Of a stretch of 64,000 bases of DNA, positions 37,864-48,024 are shown piece by piece; position 1 is the stretch's first letter, and the number at the start of each line of letters is the position of its first letter. Source of the stretch: Pagrus major (Eukaryota; Chordata; Actinopteri; Spariformes; Sparidae); contig NC_133236.1 in assembly GCF_040436345.1 (NCBI RefSeq), positions 10,380,165 to 10,444,164 on the forward strand. The letters run 5' to 3'. Under the pieces are notes generated by a model that was given only the letters and a program-made list of their open reading frames with translations, was not told the DNA's origin and ran no database searches. The position numbers and the translations under genes are program-made.

Positions 37864-38850
37864 GGCATTATCAGACTCCTCTTCAGCTCAACGTGAAGAA
37901 TGAGGGGAGAGAAAGATAAACACTAGGACAATGAAGAATAGAAACAGGTGAGGGATGGAAGAAAAGCCTCTTCCTCCTCCCTCTTCCTCCTCCTCCTCCT
38001 CTGATAGGCAGCTATAAAGACGGGCTGAATGTAATGATGTGTAAAATGAGAAAAATGTCACCCTCGGTGGAAGGAGGGAGGGGGAGATGGAAAGCGGCCA
38101 TTTGAGGATTTGATGTGTTTAATTTTAAGAGAGGCGGAGTGGAGGGTGCCGCCATGCCCTCTGGGATGAGATGATGGACGGGCACTTCATGGGACAGTCT
38201 GGAAAACAAAATGCCACTGGGTGTTTGACTGGCTTTTGGTCTGAAGGGGATATATAGATTAGAAAGAGGAAGAGACTGAGCGAGAGGAAGGGAAAAAATA
38301 AAAGAGGAGGCTCAACAGGAGGATTTATAGTGATGAAGAGAGGGACGGATGAGCGTCAGTAAAGACAGGAAGGAGGAGGCTGGTGTTGACTCAGGAAGAG
38401 CAACAGCTGAGTCACTCAGAGGAGACGAGAGTGAAAATGACAAAACCAAAATTTTGAAAGCAACTATGAAGTGGGTATTTGTTTTTTTGTGTATAAGTTT
38501 CTGATGTTATAATTCCTCACTGTATCTTTTCTTTCTCCACTCACAGCAGTGTGTGTTCAAACTGTGAGAAGCTTCAGGTCTGCAGCTAGAAATAAAGATT
38601 GTTGCTTGATATTGTGAGCAATTTTTCATCCTCTTCCTCCTCCCTTCAGGTGCGTTTCAACCCCAACATGTGCTGCCACACCTGGATGGCGTCCGCAGGC
38701 CAGACAGGGCTGGTCAGACTGAACTTTTTGAGGAGTATGATCAGCTCCCAGTCCGAGCAAATAATAAGAAAGAACCGGGCTCAGTTTGATGCACTGTACT
38801 CACCAAAAGACCCGGAAGAGGAGGTCCAAACTGTGACAGACGATCTATAG
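12914..38850 (+). CDS. gtf3c2: General transcription factor 3C polypeptide 2 (TFIIIC 110-kDa subunit), 19 coding exons
   Basis: This gene encodes a WD40-type subunit of TFIIIC, which binds the B-box of tRNA-type genes in the nucleus and recruits TFIIIB and RNA polymerase III. Coding exons: 12,914-12,938; 14,018-14,636; 14,790-14,935; 16,485-16,687; 16,941-17,026; 17,394-17,471; 18,059-18,160; 19,133-19,360; 19,610-19,721; 19,865-19,982; 29,326-29,351; 29,575-29,704; 29,990-30,134; 34,975-35,136; 35,418-35,496; 36,881-37,009; 37,207-37,485; 37,719-37,826; 38,650-38,850. They join in phase to 991 codons plus stop; the human protein is 911 residues. Recognition rests on colinear similarity to human GTF3C2, for example AHPDRWDM..GGPVWALEWCP, CFLAHDHAVRAL, RLYKP..LKRFL and the C-terminal GQTGLVRLNFLRSM. 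Order: basic/acidic disordered N-terminus (1-331), then the WD40 region to the C-terminus. The start exon is the weak point: its donor (CAAG|GTTGCC) is poor, and a rival start at 13,901 exists. Confidence 0.93.
13065..13200 (+). repeat. tRNA-derived SINE remnant
   Basis: gcccagttggtagagcatgc resembles a tRNA 5' half with an A-box. It is followed by a ctctctctcc stretch and aaaaagccccccaaaaatac, the typical 3' part of a fish tRNA-derived SINE. The B-box region appears deleted. It lies in gtf3c2 intron 2. Confidence 0.65.
13582..13845. repeat. Probable miniature inverted-repeat element (taatcaca / cgcaat type)
   Basis: The segment begins agggctcctcaattaatcac and ends with aacatacaacccta, with imperfectly inverted ends and internal tcgcaata repeats. 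It resembles fish elements of this type; no coding capacity. Confidence 0.4.
13901..13915 (+). CDS. gtf3c2: Rival start exon for gtf3c2 (MNRKT)
   Basis: An ATG in good context (A at -3) is followed after five codons by the strong donor GTGAGT at 13,916. Spliced to 14,018 it reads GKRSRQSSVA, a basic NLS-like stretch, then a stop (TAA). One extra base near 14,049 would restore the frame into LTPTSRGRQRKK. So this exon is real only if the assembly has a one-base error there, or if it is non-coding. The 12,914 start needs no such change. Confidence 0.3.
14018..16687 (+). CDS. gtf3c2: gtf3c2 N-terminal exon block: basic repeats and acidic tract
   Basis: Three exons (14,018-14,636, 14,790-14,935, 16,485-16,687; residues 10-331). 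The first holds a histone-H1-like run of TPAKK pentamers (14,332-14,420), an AT-hook-like RKYVRKRPAQ and the RRRRGAAKA segment. The second continues ALKYLHILAKEVF, equivalent to the RRRAAQVALLYLQELAEEL segment of the human protein. The third is a basic patch (KGKKRKRADSDSD) followed by a strongly acidic stretch (MEDDDDEEEGEAEAED) that ends TRRNPATYQVNRTW. This part is predicted to be disordered and nuclear. Acidic and basic blocks side by side suggest contacts with DNA and with other TFIIIC subunits, which is inference. Confidence 0.9.
15000..16484. other. gtf3c2 intron with TA microsatellite
   Basis: The intron runs from donor 14,936 to acceptor 16,484. It contains AT-rich aataaata runs (15,120-15,330) and the TA microsatellite at 15,882-15,953. 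No gene is seen. Confidence 0.6.
15882..15953. repeat. (TA)n microsatellite, about 36 units
   Basis: A pure alternating AT run of 72 bases inside a gtf3c2 intron, prone to cruciform formation and length change. Confidence 0.95.
16941..19982 (+). CDS. gtf3c2: gtf3c2 middle exon block: entry into the WD40 domain
   Basis: Six exons (residues 332-573). They carry FSSWVFPAWVPSTSDWHP, matching human YWEFAEWIPLAWKWHL, and VEKYLPQE. The first clear blades follow: WDMVLYAGGPVWALEWCP, PGLVQLWDISKL (WD-type turn), KGFIWHLKWCPAGGWE and LLAVATSNSVVTIYSLPHP. The block ends at donor 19,983 with one base carried into the next exon. Confidence 0.93.
21081..21335 (+). repeat. Dispersed repeat, copy 1 (ggtttgtcagaaggattaca type)
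   Basis: It shares a colinear series of blocks with 34,495-34,752: ggattacacaaaaacta, gatttcca.gaaac, attaacttt, and finally taggtggctggtatc. Both copies lie in introns of the same gene in the same orientation. The type seems common in fish. Confidence 0.8.
21998..22050. repeat. (TG)n microsatellite
   Basis: An interrupted TG run in the large intron. Confidence 0.9.
24111..24200 (+). repeat. Degenerate minisatellite, array 1
   Basis: About four diverged units of the catgtgaaaccca type. The last unit (acatgtgaaacccattggga) is identical to one in array 2. Confidence 0.6.
24671..24830 (+). repeat. Minisatellite, about seven units of 21-23 bases, array 2
   Basis: Units follow the pattern gtgaaacctaagggattacat. 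The first three are nearly identical and later ones diverge (gttaaaccc..., gcgaagcct...). There is no spacer structure as in CRISPR. Confidence 0.8.
25306..25423. repeat. (TG)n microsatellite, about 118 bases
   Basis: A long TG run with a few tct interruptions, followed by gcgcatgcg; capable of Z-DNA. Confidence 0.95.
26560..26880 (+). repeat. Dispersed fish repeat (tgtccaattcttacatattg type)
   Basis: The right end, ccaattcttacatattgcacc, matches 22,497-22,517 (ccaattcttacatactgcacc). The preceding atctatgt.ttgtgttgtagagatatc also matches 22,450-22,470. It is a probable non-autonomous element. Confidence 0.6.
29326..35496 (+). CDS. gtf3c2: gtf3c2 central WD40 exon block, including a 26-base exon
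   Basis: Five exons: 29,326-29,351 (26 bases, GQQLPIYQ), 29,575-29,704, 29,990-30,134, 34,975-35,136 and 35,418-35,496 (residues 573-753). Blades seen: SMDWLPAKPHDIMAIGFYDG, VVGLWDLSSKS, CFLAHDHAVRALTFCP, FLLATAGEDRFVKTWDLRR (a canonical WD repeat end) and GVHYFDHVMRSIFAVP. The tiny first exon lies behind a 9.3-kb intron, and a 4.8-kb intron precedes the fourth. All borders are GT-AG. Confidence 0.92.
30555..30830 (-). repeat. Miniature inverted-repeat element (taatcgttgcagctct type), copy A
   Basis: The ends gtgcaactaatgattatt and aactaatcgttgcagctcta are imperfect inverted repeats. The inner landmarks cccagaacccaaagtgacgt and ttttgtccaac recur in copy B (41,878-42,230) and, in the opposite orientation, in copy C (50,309-50,572). 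Confidence 0.75.
34495..34752 (+). repeat. Dispersed repeat, copy 2
   Basis: This is the partner of 21,081-21,335. It ends 222 bases before the exon at 34,975. Confidence 0.8.
36881..38850 (+). CDS. gtf3c2: gtf3c2 C-terminal exon block
   Basis: Four exons (residues 754-991). The first has SDWLNSVLTSDSLGEVIFSVLPQ, matching human SGSDWLGTIAAGDISGEL. The second (37,207-37,485) contains a Glu/Gly-rich insert (EEEQEGDADEEQEGG) absent from the human protein as I know it, then YKEAVKKYSLLLMDND. The last encodes VRFNPNMCCHTWMASAGQTG, ending in the stop TAG at 38,848-38,850. Confidence 0.92.
37830..37861. repeat. (CA)n microsatellite
   Basis: About 16 CA units beginning four bases after the donor of the gtf3c2 exon ending at 37,826. 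The run lies so close to the splice site that length changes could affect splicing. Confidence 0.9.
37862..38649. other. Last gtf3c2 intron, purine-rich
   Basis: It has a pyrimidine-rich block (ctcttcctcctccctcttcc, about 37,967-38,002) flanked by long purine-rich stretches (ggaaggagggagggggagat). There is no RNA gene that I can support. Confidence 0.5.
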
Positions 38851-41030
38851 CAGGCGCTCAACTACAAGGTGGATCACACTGTCACACGTGGTTTATGATC
38901 CACAAAACTGCAAAAACATGTTTTTTAAGAATGATAAAAACAATGTCAATATTTCATCAGCAGATACAATGAACTACTGTATACATTTACTTTTTATCAA
39001 CTGGGTTTAATCTTGTTTCAAGTCCACAGGCCAACAACGACGTAATGATCATAATGATCGACCAATTCAACTTTAAAGTTATGAAGGAGAAAAAAAATTA
39101 TTTGCAGGTGTTCTTCAACAGTAGCTCAGTGCTACACTTGCTTGAACTCATGTTGCAAGTTAAAGGAACAGTTCACTCTATAATAAAAATGTTACAGCAA
39201 AACAGTGTTGCAGCATTCTCCTTAACAGCTGAAGTAGCTGGGGACTTCAAAAGAAAACAAACAACCGAAACAATAATAAAATAAAAAGACTCCATACAGC
39301 TCTTCTAACGTAATCCAATTCTCTGGAAGCCCCAGGTCCCAAATTGATTCGAAAAGATGTTATTTACACCCTCGTCCACCCACTTCAGGCAGGGTGCACG
39401 CTAACACTTTTAGCTTAGCAGCTACAGTGAAGATTTTGGCTGACAATAGAGTAAAAATTACATCTTTTCAAATACATTTGGGATATCGGGGCTTCTAAAG
39501 ACTTGGATTACATGGATTGTTTCGGAGAATGCTGCATCACTGTTTTGCTGTGAAGGTCCAGAAATGTTTTGTGGACTTCACCTGACTTTCCAACAGCATG
39601 GGGCGGGAGTAGATAATGACTGAATTTTCAGTTTTGGCTGAAGTGTTCCTTTATTGGAGAGCCATTGGTAAAACTTTACTCCTGTAGCATCACCACATCC
39701 ACAGTCTAAATCCCTGTTTCCACTGTTCCACCATTTTGTTGATCGTCATGTTTTTTTTTGTGTTCAGGAAGTGTGATCAGCTGGTTAAGTGCCTTGCTTG
39801 AAACGTACCACATTAGCAGTTTTTACTTATAAGTTAGTCCAGTAGGGTTTTGGGTTGTTCCAGTCTCTCTTATTTGGCAAATACATTGCAAGTGGCAAAC
39901 ATGGCTGTACATGTATTGTTGACAGCAGATAATAGTAATGTAAAAAAAAAGTTTATTATAATAACAACTGAAAATATCATTTTTGCAGCGCTACAGTGAT
40001 GTCACAGTGTACCTCAGGGTGTGTCGGTACACTGTGACGTCACTGTTGGGTGTGGTTACAGGTGCAACAGACTTGAACCTGCTTAAAAAAGTGAATCCAT
40101 ACAAAATACCAAAAACATACATCCTTTTTTCCACTTCCACAAGGCAGACATCACTCATTATTCTCCAGTGTGTCACTAGTTTGTGTGGAAATTCAGACAA
40201 AAACTGTTTCTGGTCACAAAATGGAAGATACAAAGTTGCAAAACATGAGAAGCTGAAAAACCTGAAACCTTAAGACTTTCTTGCACATTATTTTGATGAA
40301 ACTTTTCTTTTATAATCAGCAACACATTCCAGTGCAGTTATAGTTTCCCTCAAATCTCCTCTCACATCACTGTCGATGTTTTAAAACTCTGGACTGAGTT
40401 TCAAAACCTCAACAGCAAGCTGGGAAACATATTGGAGCGTATGTTCGAGCTCATTTTTGCTGCTGAATTAATGTAATATTCGTCTTTTACCAACTCAGGA
40501 TGTAACTGAGAGGAAATACTTGAATTTTTTTTACTCTAACACCGCTGGATGTAATGTTTATAAATGATACATTTTCATTGTTTCTTTCTTTACCTGTTGA
40601 ACCTCCCGCTGTTGTTGTTTTCGGATGTTTCAATTGTTTTGTTTATTTTTAAAAATAATTATAACAGCTTTATTTTTCAGTCCACAAAACAAGTTGGAAA
40701 ATATTATTATTTACAGACAGGTGTCTCTTTTTTTAGAGCTGGTCTAAACATGTTTTCCTCTAAGTTAAATTAGGGGTTGTGATCCGTTTTGTTTTTTAAA
40801 TTATTTACAAATGTCATTGACAGTTTCAGAATGATGTTTAGTAAACAACAGGAGGATGTTGTCAGTCATTAAATATATTTCAGTCCTGACAATATTATTG
40901 TTAACTTGTAAATCATATAAAAGCATCAGAATGTACAGCACCTGCTCTTTTGTTTTTCTGCTCTGTGGCTATTTTTGAAATGTTAGTTATAATAAATGTT
41001 TTTGTAATAAAAAGTAAATATTAAAGTTGA
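38851..41030 (+). other. gtf3c2: Probable gtf3c2 3' untranslated region
   Basis: AATAAA signals are at 39,275-39,280 and, as a close pair, at 40,991-40,996 and 41,006-41,011. The second pair would give a 2.1-kb 3' UTR. The first lies inside an inverted-repeat element. The choice cannot be made from sequence alone. Confidence 0.4.
39161..39654. repeat. Miniature inverted-repeat element (taaaggaacagttcac type)
   Basis: The ends taaaggaacagttcac and gctgaagtgttccttta are imperfect inverted repeats about 490 bases apart. Internal parts (cagctacagtgaagattttggct, gctccagaaatgttt types) recur at 50,630-50,725, 52,575-52,690 and 60,045-60,180. Confidence 0.7.
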
Positions 41031-41489
41031 GATTGAAAGTTCACTCCTGACCTCGGAAATGGCAGTTGGCAAAACAATCTTTTCTAAAGGTTAGTTAATA
41101 ACTGTTTTGGAGCTTTTGATCATATTGCATGATCTTCATCAGCAGATGGAGTTTTACCACTTTTAAGTCAGAAAAAACTGTCGGACACTGCCTCCATCTG
41201 CATTTGTCTTTTATTCTGATGATGTTTCGACCCTCGAACGTCTTAAAAATCAATCTTCACCACTTGACTACTCAAATTTGAACACGTTATTGACAACTGG
41301 GCAAACTCAAACTGCTGAGGAAGAGCATGTAATATGTTCAAAAGCCCCAGAACAGCTTCTATTGGATCTTGTGGTGAGATTGATTTGCCAAAAGTGACTG
41401 TGTCTGCCTGTTGGAACTTGTTTAGTGGTATAAAAGGTTGGTATAAAACTTGGCTTCAGAATAATTAGTTTTATCTAAAACCCAAATAA

Positions 41490-41760
41490 AGAATAGTAGG
41501 ACTAGGCCAATTATCATCCTGGCCAATTATCAGAGCCAATATTAATCATTTTCCCAGTTATGAGTGTGTTGGGTTTTTAGTTTTTTGACAGAATGCCAAA
41601 AAATAATAATTAATCTAAATCTGTCTCAAAAGTTATCAAAAAAAATCTAGTGGAGCAGCAGAAAATGGTAATACTCAAGTAAAGTACCTCACAATTGTAC
41701 TTAAGTAAATTGTAGGTTACATTCAGCCACTGGTTTGTCTAAATTTTGACACTAAGAGGT
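41490..41760 (+). repeat. Fragment of the cagtgttgtaaaaag-type repeat
   Basis: It matches the inner and right parts of 9,540-9,840 (ggccaattatca, gtaatactcaagtaaagtacctca). Confidence 0.55.
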
Positions 41761-41877
41761 TCATTTTTGCTGCAAATACAAATTTATATTGGCAGTGAAA
41801 AAACATATCGGTCGACCCCTACAAAACAGGGCTCTGGTCAAAAATGGCTAATATTCTGCCTTAAAGTGACCTAGTTC

Positions 41878-42230
41878 AAGCTGCAACTTACAAGTATTTT
41901 CATTATCGATGAATCTGACTGTTGTTTTCACGTTTATTCAAGTGATCCTTTAGTCAATAAAATGTCAAAAATTATGAAAAATGCTCATCTAAATTCCCCA
42001 GAGCCTGAAGTGACGTTTTCATGGTTTTTTTTCTTTTGTCCAACCAACAGTCCAAAACACAAAGACTCATTTACTGTCATGACTGACAAAGAAAAGCAGC
42101 AAAGCCTCACATTTATAAGGGCTGGAACCAGCAAATGTTTGACATTTTTACCTGAAAAATGACTGAAACAATTCACCAATTATAAAAATAGTTCTTTCAA
42201 ACGACTAATCGACTAATCTTTGCAGCTTTA
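41878..42230 (-). repeat. Miniature inverted-repeat element, copy B
   Basis: The ends aagctgcaac and gactaatctttgcagcttt are inverted. Inner blocks match copy A (cccagagcctgaagtgacgt; cttttgtccaaccaacagtc). Confidence 0.75.
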
Positions 42231-42515
42231 AACCTAGTTGACCTGCTAAATTTCCTTAATAAATATCAGTTAAACAGTAGTTTGCAACTACACGACTTAA
42301 ACAACACCCCCACAGATGCACATTGTTTATCAGACTAAACTCAAAACGAAAGGGGGCAGCATACTATACTAAAAAGTAAGAAAAACACACAGCCACCAGA
42401 AATATATGACAAAGGAACCAAGCAACTTCTCAGCCGTTCAAAAGCAAGACAAAGGGGTGCTAATGGCTCACAGTGACGCTGCCAATTTGTAGCTGCTTTT
42501 CATTAGCTGAGGGGC

Positions 42516-42770
42516 TCTATCCAGGAAAATAAAGAGCAGTTTGAGGACATAAACAAGGAAACTGTAAAAACAAACACCAGAGTGGACAATTCTGAAGAGC
42601 GATCAGTTGAAGCTGTGAACAGAATTCAAAACACAGAGGATATCCTAACAGAAATGTTCAAGCTCCAAGTCAAACTAGATGCCAAAATAACTGAGGAGGA
42701 GAGCTGCTCCAAGCGTGAGAACATCAGGATATACAGAGAAAAAGAATCGCCATCCATCATCTGCAGTCTT
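42516..42770 (+). pseudogene. LINE-1-type ORF1 fragment (coiled coil and start of the RNA-binding domain)
   Basis: The open frame reads QENKEQFEDINKE, then VNRIQNTEDILTEMFKLQ, and ends SCSKRENIRIYREKE. Heptad-like Leu/Ile spacing followed by a (S/R)RENIRIYG-like motif is the junction of coiled coil and RRM in L1-type ORF1 proteins. The rest of ORF1, ORF2 and the tail are missing, so it is a dead fragment. Family level only; it is not a host gene. Confidence 0.6.
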
Positions 42771-43794
42771 TTATTTCACTTTACAAAAAACTCTTGCCAC
42801 ACATAAAAATGAAATATCAAACCTCACAGATGTGACGTGGATTTATGCAACATCACCAGAACACTTGGACAAATAGGACTGATTGTACAAGGGAGATAAA
42901 TGTATTTACACATGTATACACAAAATCATACACAGAAAATACACAATATTTGACATATTTACAACAACAGTCACACAAAGACATCGACAGCACGATACAG
43001 AGCATTCTCAAACATTAGACTTCCATAGTGACGAACAGGAACAGTGTTATTCTGGAATGAAATGAACTCGATCCAACTGTAAAGAAAGACTTTGGCTCAA
43101 GTTTAACACCGCAGCCTGGAGAGGAGAACTTACAGTGTGCATGTATATCAAAACTAGTACAGTAAAATGCATTGGTCTTTATTACATTCACTTTGTTTTA
43201 ACTTCATAGCTGTTGGGTCCATATATTTTTGGAAAAACATACTTAAATATACAGGATCTCCTTAAAAATTGGTGAAAATATAGAATTTTAAAGGCGATAT
43301 TTTTCCTTTGATTAATCCTCCGCATGGTATATCAACATATTCTGATTGGCAGTTGAACAAGAAACTTCTTACTGTACATGATATTGAATAACAGCTAACA
43401 ACCATGCAAGTATTTGGATCAGAATGGATGTCAACTAGGCGTTTACATTGTACAATTGTCCTTTCTTGGAGAGAAAAACTAACAACATCAACACTTTATA
43501 GTAGCTGCGAAACATTACAGGCATGTCAACTGGCTTGTTGGCTTTTCTTATGGGTGGAAAATGATCTCAAAAATATTCTCTTTACCCAAGTCCAAAGTTT
43601 TAACCACCAAAACTGGTTCCATGAAACATGCTGTGAATAACTGTGGTACCCAGAAATTCTTCTCTGTCCTTCTAGCACCACCATCAACCCAAAATTGAAT
43701 TAAAATCAAATCTTAAGGGTTTGCTGCTTATGAAGCAACCTTTCCTCTAGAAAATGCAATTTCTGAAGAGACTGCGGTGTGATTGCTGGCTGTT

Positions 43795-43920
43795 GAAAAG
43801 CTTGAAGCTGAACTGCATTGCTGAATGGGCAGGCGGGAGCTAAACTGCATTGTTGGATGGGCAGGCGGGAGCTAAACTGCATTGCTTGAAAAGCTGGAAG
43901 CTGAACTGCATTGTTTCATG
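43795..43920 (+). repeat. Short tandem duplication, units of about 40-45 bases
   Basis: Three to four copies of aagctgaactgcattg / gagctaaactgcattg alternate with gatgggcaggcggga. Confidence 0.75.
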
Positions 43921-45089
43921 TACAGCTGGGGCTAAATCAAGGACGTTACATTAAAATCTGGGCACAGTGTTGGAGGCAGAGTGTTGTTCATTCCTATGAA
44001 AGCTGCTCAGTGGCGCTTTGAAGCCAAGAAAACGGATCTTCCGTGTTGCGTGGTCCATAAAGTTGGCACACTAGAGACTTCTGCCAACTGAGCCGGCTAA
44101 CTTGAATAGAGATATAATAATTTAATTGTGCGGGTCTTCTAGACTTTCCGAATTTTATTTCAACTGAATGGATCAAATTCTGACAGTGAAACGAGTCATT
44201 TTGCCGGGGTTGTGATGCTCAAAAGAATTTATCCACCGTTTTACAGAATCTTTTTTCCCAATATAAGGTTATGGGGAGTCATTCTGGGCAGCAGTGCATC
44301 ACATTTATATTGTTACTTATGTGAGCTTAAATGTGCAGAGAATCATGCGCTGAGGTCCAAGCCTGCTGCATAGTACAGGAGTGTTGGGGCTAGTTGTGAC
44401 CTTAACCTTATCAGGACCAGTAGGCTTCACATGGACCGAACACCGGTCCTAATGCGACAATACATGACTCCTGAGGTCCTGGTTAAGGTAAGGGTTAGGC
44501 ATGGTTTGGTTAGTGTCAGCCTGCTACACCTGGTTTAGCGATGTGCATCCATGTTAAGGCCCACCAGCTATGGTTATTGCCAAGCAGCACGCTTTGCTGG
44601 GATACGTTGTCAACAATCTCTCACTGTCTTGCTGATTTATATAATTAAAGATACGTAAATTAATAAAGCTGGACAGCCAGCCATGTAATAACAGACTTCA
44701 TTAAGAAAAAAATCCAAAATACAGTTTTTTGAGTTTGGGGAAACTTTATAAACTTTGTGAAATGCTGTCTTTGACTCTTTGACAAATTCTTAATTATTTA
44801 TCCCTTTTTGTAAATTTGGCAAATGTGATGCATTAAGTTATTCCTTACTTTGGTAAAAAAATATTGTGTCAGTCCTGATGTGTTGCAGTACCTGCCTGTC
44901 AGTTACTCTGTGACTAGATAAGTTATTTGCGTTGTTAACAGCAGAGGAGTTGCACAGATTTGTGCAATGAACAACGTAGATTCTGACGCCTGCTCCAGAG
45001 TAGGCGTCAGATATACACTCAGTATTAGCGAGACGAAGGCTGAAGCTGTGTTGACGCAACCAATCCCAAAGGACTTACAAAGACTTTGA

Positions 45090-45135
45090 ATGGATGGATG
45101 GATGGACGGACGGATGGATGGACGGATGGATAGAT
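45090..45135. repeat. (GGAT/GGAC)n microsatellite
   Basis: Tandem ggatggatggacggacggat units. Confidence 0.9.
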
Positions 45136-45831
45136 GACAGGTCAGGGAACAGAGACACATATAGTAGATGGATGAGTAACATCGGAGATAAAGGAGGGAA
45201 GAGAGATAGATGAGATGGATGACAGCGAGAAGCTGAAACTAATCGTCCGACTGCAGGACTAAATCATCTCTGCCCTCAGACCTGAATGTCCGCTCAGAGT
45301 TGACAGTGGAAGCAGCCGAATGCTTTCTCAGGCTGACACTTACTCATTTTCCTTCTGCTCAATCAATACAGTGCCCACTATTATGGAAACAGTACTGAAG
45401 GCAGTTCTTTGTGACCTGACAAAACACAGAATGCCTGTACCACAACAAAACGGTCAAAAGATCTACTATAACAAAATAGCCCTTAATGAGTTTGGATGTA
45501 ACGTGTTGGTATCTTAAACATCAACTCCATGTCAGTCAATCCTCTTAGTTCCACTGAATTTTTCTCAAGTCTAGGTGTTCGCTAGTCTTAAATATCTGAT
45601 TCTCATGATCCTCTGAAATGAAGACAGATTTGACTCTATCTTTGACATGATGTGATAAAATAAAACAGTACAGTACAGTAGAGAGATTGGTCAAGTCCGG
45701 ATTTAACTGAATTATTACACATAAGACAGACACTTGAGGATGAGCATGATGAGGAACAAAGTACAGTATCACGTTTAAAGGTAGTACTGGGACAGTTTAC
45801 GCCAGGGTACCTCAGGTTTTAAGACCAGTGT

Positions 45832-46122
45832 TACCCCTTTTCGACCAAGGAGGTTCATGTGCTGGTTCAGAGCCAAAGAATTGGTTCCCGGCCAGGAAAA
45901 CTGGTTCCAGAGACACCAAGCCTAGTTCGCCATAGTTGTTCCTAATGATGTTGGGAAAAGGGAAATGTGTACTGTGACCAAATGATATGACTCAACTGCA
46001 GCTCTCATGTCTGGGGAAAAACAAACCGGTTCTTTAAAGGTTCACAGGTTGACGCAACTTTGAACCAGCACTAGCACCAGCCCAGAACCAGCACTTGGTT
46101 CGCTTCGGTCAAAAAGGGGTAT
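45832..46122. repeat. Miniature inverted-repeat element with 15-base terminal repeats
   Basis: Ends taccccttttcgacc (45,832-45,846) and ggtcaaaaaggggta (46,108-46,122) are inverted with one mismatch. The 291-base body has several ggttc-rich motifs (ctggttcagagcc, ctggttccagag, accagcactagcaccagccc). It has no coding capacity. Superfamily unassigned; hAT or Harbinger are possible. Confidence 0.8.
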
Positions 46123-48024
46123 GTGAGGGATCCAACCAGGCCTTGTCCAAATCAAACAGTTTGTACGTGCATAAGATTGGAAATATCTTGACAATATCTG
46201 TGACAACTGGCTGAAAAGCTGCACTGACATCATGACTGATCAGTTGTTGTATCTATCAGTCTTATAATCATTTTTATAGCTGCTGTTTTTGGGTCAACTT
46301 GGCGACAAATAGTGCAGATTTTGTGGATTAAAAGGTGTCTTCAAACAATTAATCATCACCATACTTTTTCATTTGTTTAGCATGACACTGATGAATTAGC
46401 AGGTTTCAAAGTCCTTACCCCCTCAGTCTGTGATCTTTCCGAGGCAACAACCAACTGTATGTACAAAATGTAGATTTTTAGAGTTATCACTCATGTTTTC
46501 CTTCCCTAAAAGACAACAATGTTTGCAATGATTTTATCTAAACAAAGAACTTTTCAGCAAAAAAAAAAAATCAAAAAGCCTAGAAAATATAATTCATGAA
46601 CATCTACAGTAGCGTTGCAAATTCATCGCCAGCCTTTAGTGGACAGCAGTTTAATGACAGTGAGTGAACGTCAGACATCAAATTCATCCATGTGTGTCCA
46701 GCAGGTGCTCCATGCTAACAGCTCAGCACATATACAGTGCTAACTGATTGTATGCTCCATGCTCACATATTGTGGTTAAGTAGCATTATCAGGATAGTTA
46801 CCGTAGAAAATAAGTTGTAGACCCAGAGCTGTAAAGTAGTTGTGAACAATTCTATACTTGGCAGTTTTCCCTAATTTACATGAAATACAAAAAAGTTAGG
46901 CAGTGTTTTCAACCAGCAGCAGCTACTGTCATCATGTGACGTTGGAATAATCAGAAAGATTAGTCACCGACTGGGAAAATCAGAAAAGCAACTCTGCAAG
47001 TCGGTGAAAGTTTTGGTACATGACTTACCGACTTTGACACCATATGCGCAGGAACTTGGTGGCTGAAAGTAAAAGTTTGGTTGATGCTAATAAAAATGTT
47101 ATTTATTAACATGGCGGATATTTTTGTTGAAATGTCGAGACATTTTCCTGTTGTGTTATATGGCAACAAAAACAAGTATTTTGTAGAGATGTACGAACCA
47201 TTTCCAGTCGCGTAAGGGACATTTTTCAGCTGCGTTAGTGGCAACAAAACCAGATATTTTCTCAACCCTACCAAAGTGTTTTTTGTCATTAAAGGTTGGT
47301 AGAAACATATGTTACCAACACAAAACAAGAAAAATGAGCTGCAGTCACAGGTTTGTATCTATCTGTGAGATGGTTTCTGGCGGACACGTTTGCTTTTATA
47401 GATTTAAATTTTTTTTTAAATGTCTCCATCTCTCAATAACTACTCATTTCATATGTAGGACTAATGTGATCTTGGGTTAAGTGGTTTTTGTGACAGGATT
47501 CAGAATTTCAGATGACACGATGGAGGTAAGATGGACAAGGTTTTGTGGCTTTTTTGCATATTTTTTGAGGACACAAACTATATTTTAGGAAAACGTCTTC
47601 ATTGGGGCTCCACATTCTTTTAGTTTTGATAGATTTCACCTTGGTATAAAGCTTCACCGCAGTGCTTTTGTTAAATTGTCCCATTATTTCTCAAAAGCTC
47701 CATGTAACCTTGAGAACTTGAGCACTACACAACCCTTTTGTTGAAGAGGGACTTTAAGGAGAACTGCAAGGTTTAGTTGGCCTGTTCCATGTTAGCATGG
47801 AGCTCCAGCGTCAGCACTCGTACTACCAACACATGGATGATTTCACTGTCTAATTTCTTGTGACTTAATGGCGAACACAACCAAAAACTCTTTCCATCCT
47901 TTAACAGTGGGCTGCGTAGTGAATACAGCTCTCACTGGTCCAGCTCACCCAGAGGGAATGACAACGTGCCTGAGTCCCGTTCCATGTCCTGTTGGGTCCA
48001 GTCTGGTGCGGTCCAGTATGGGTA

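Larger units (their letters stand above)
43100..48024. other. Gap between the convergent gtf3c2 and zinc transporter genes
   Basis: Repeats only: tandem units (43,795-43,920), a diverged copy of the inverted-duplication family (44,700-44,840), a GGAT microsatellite (45,090-45,135) and an inverted-repeat element (45,832-46,122). It also presumably holds the 3' UTR of the minus-strand transporter. A minus-strand AATAAA lies at 47,102-47,107, but which signal is used is unclear. Confidence 0.5.
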
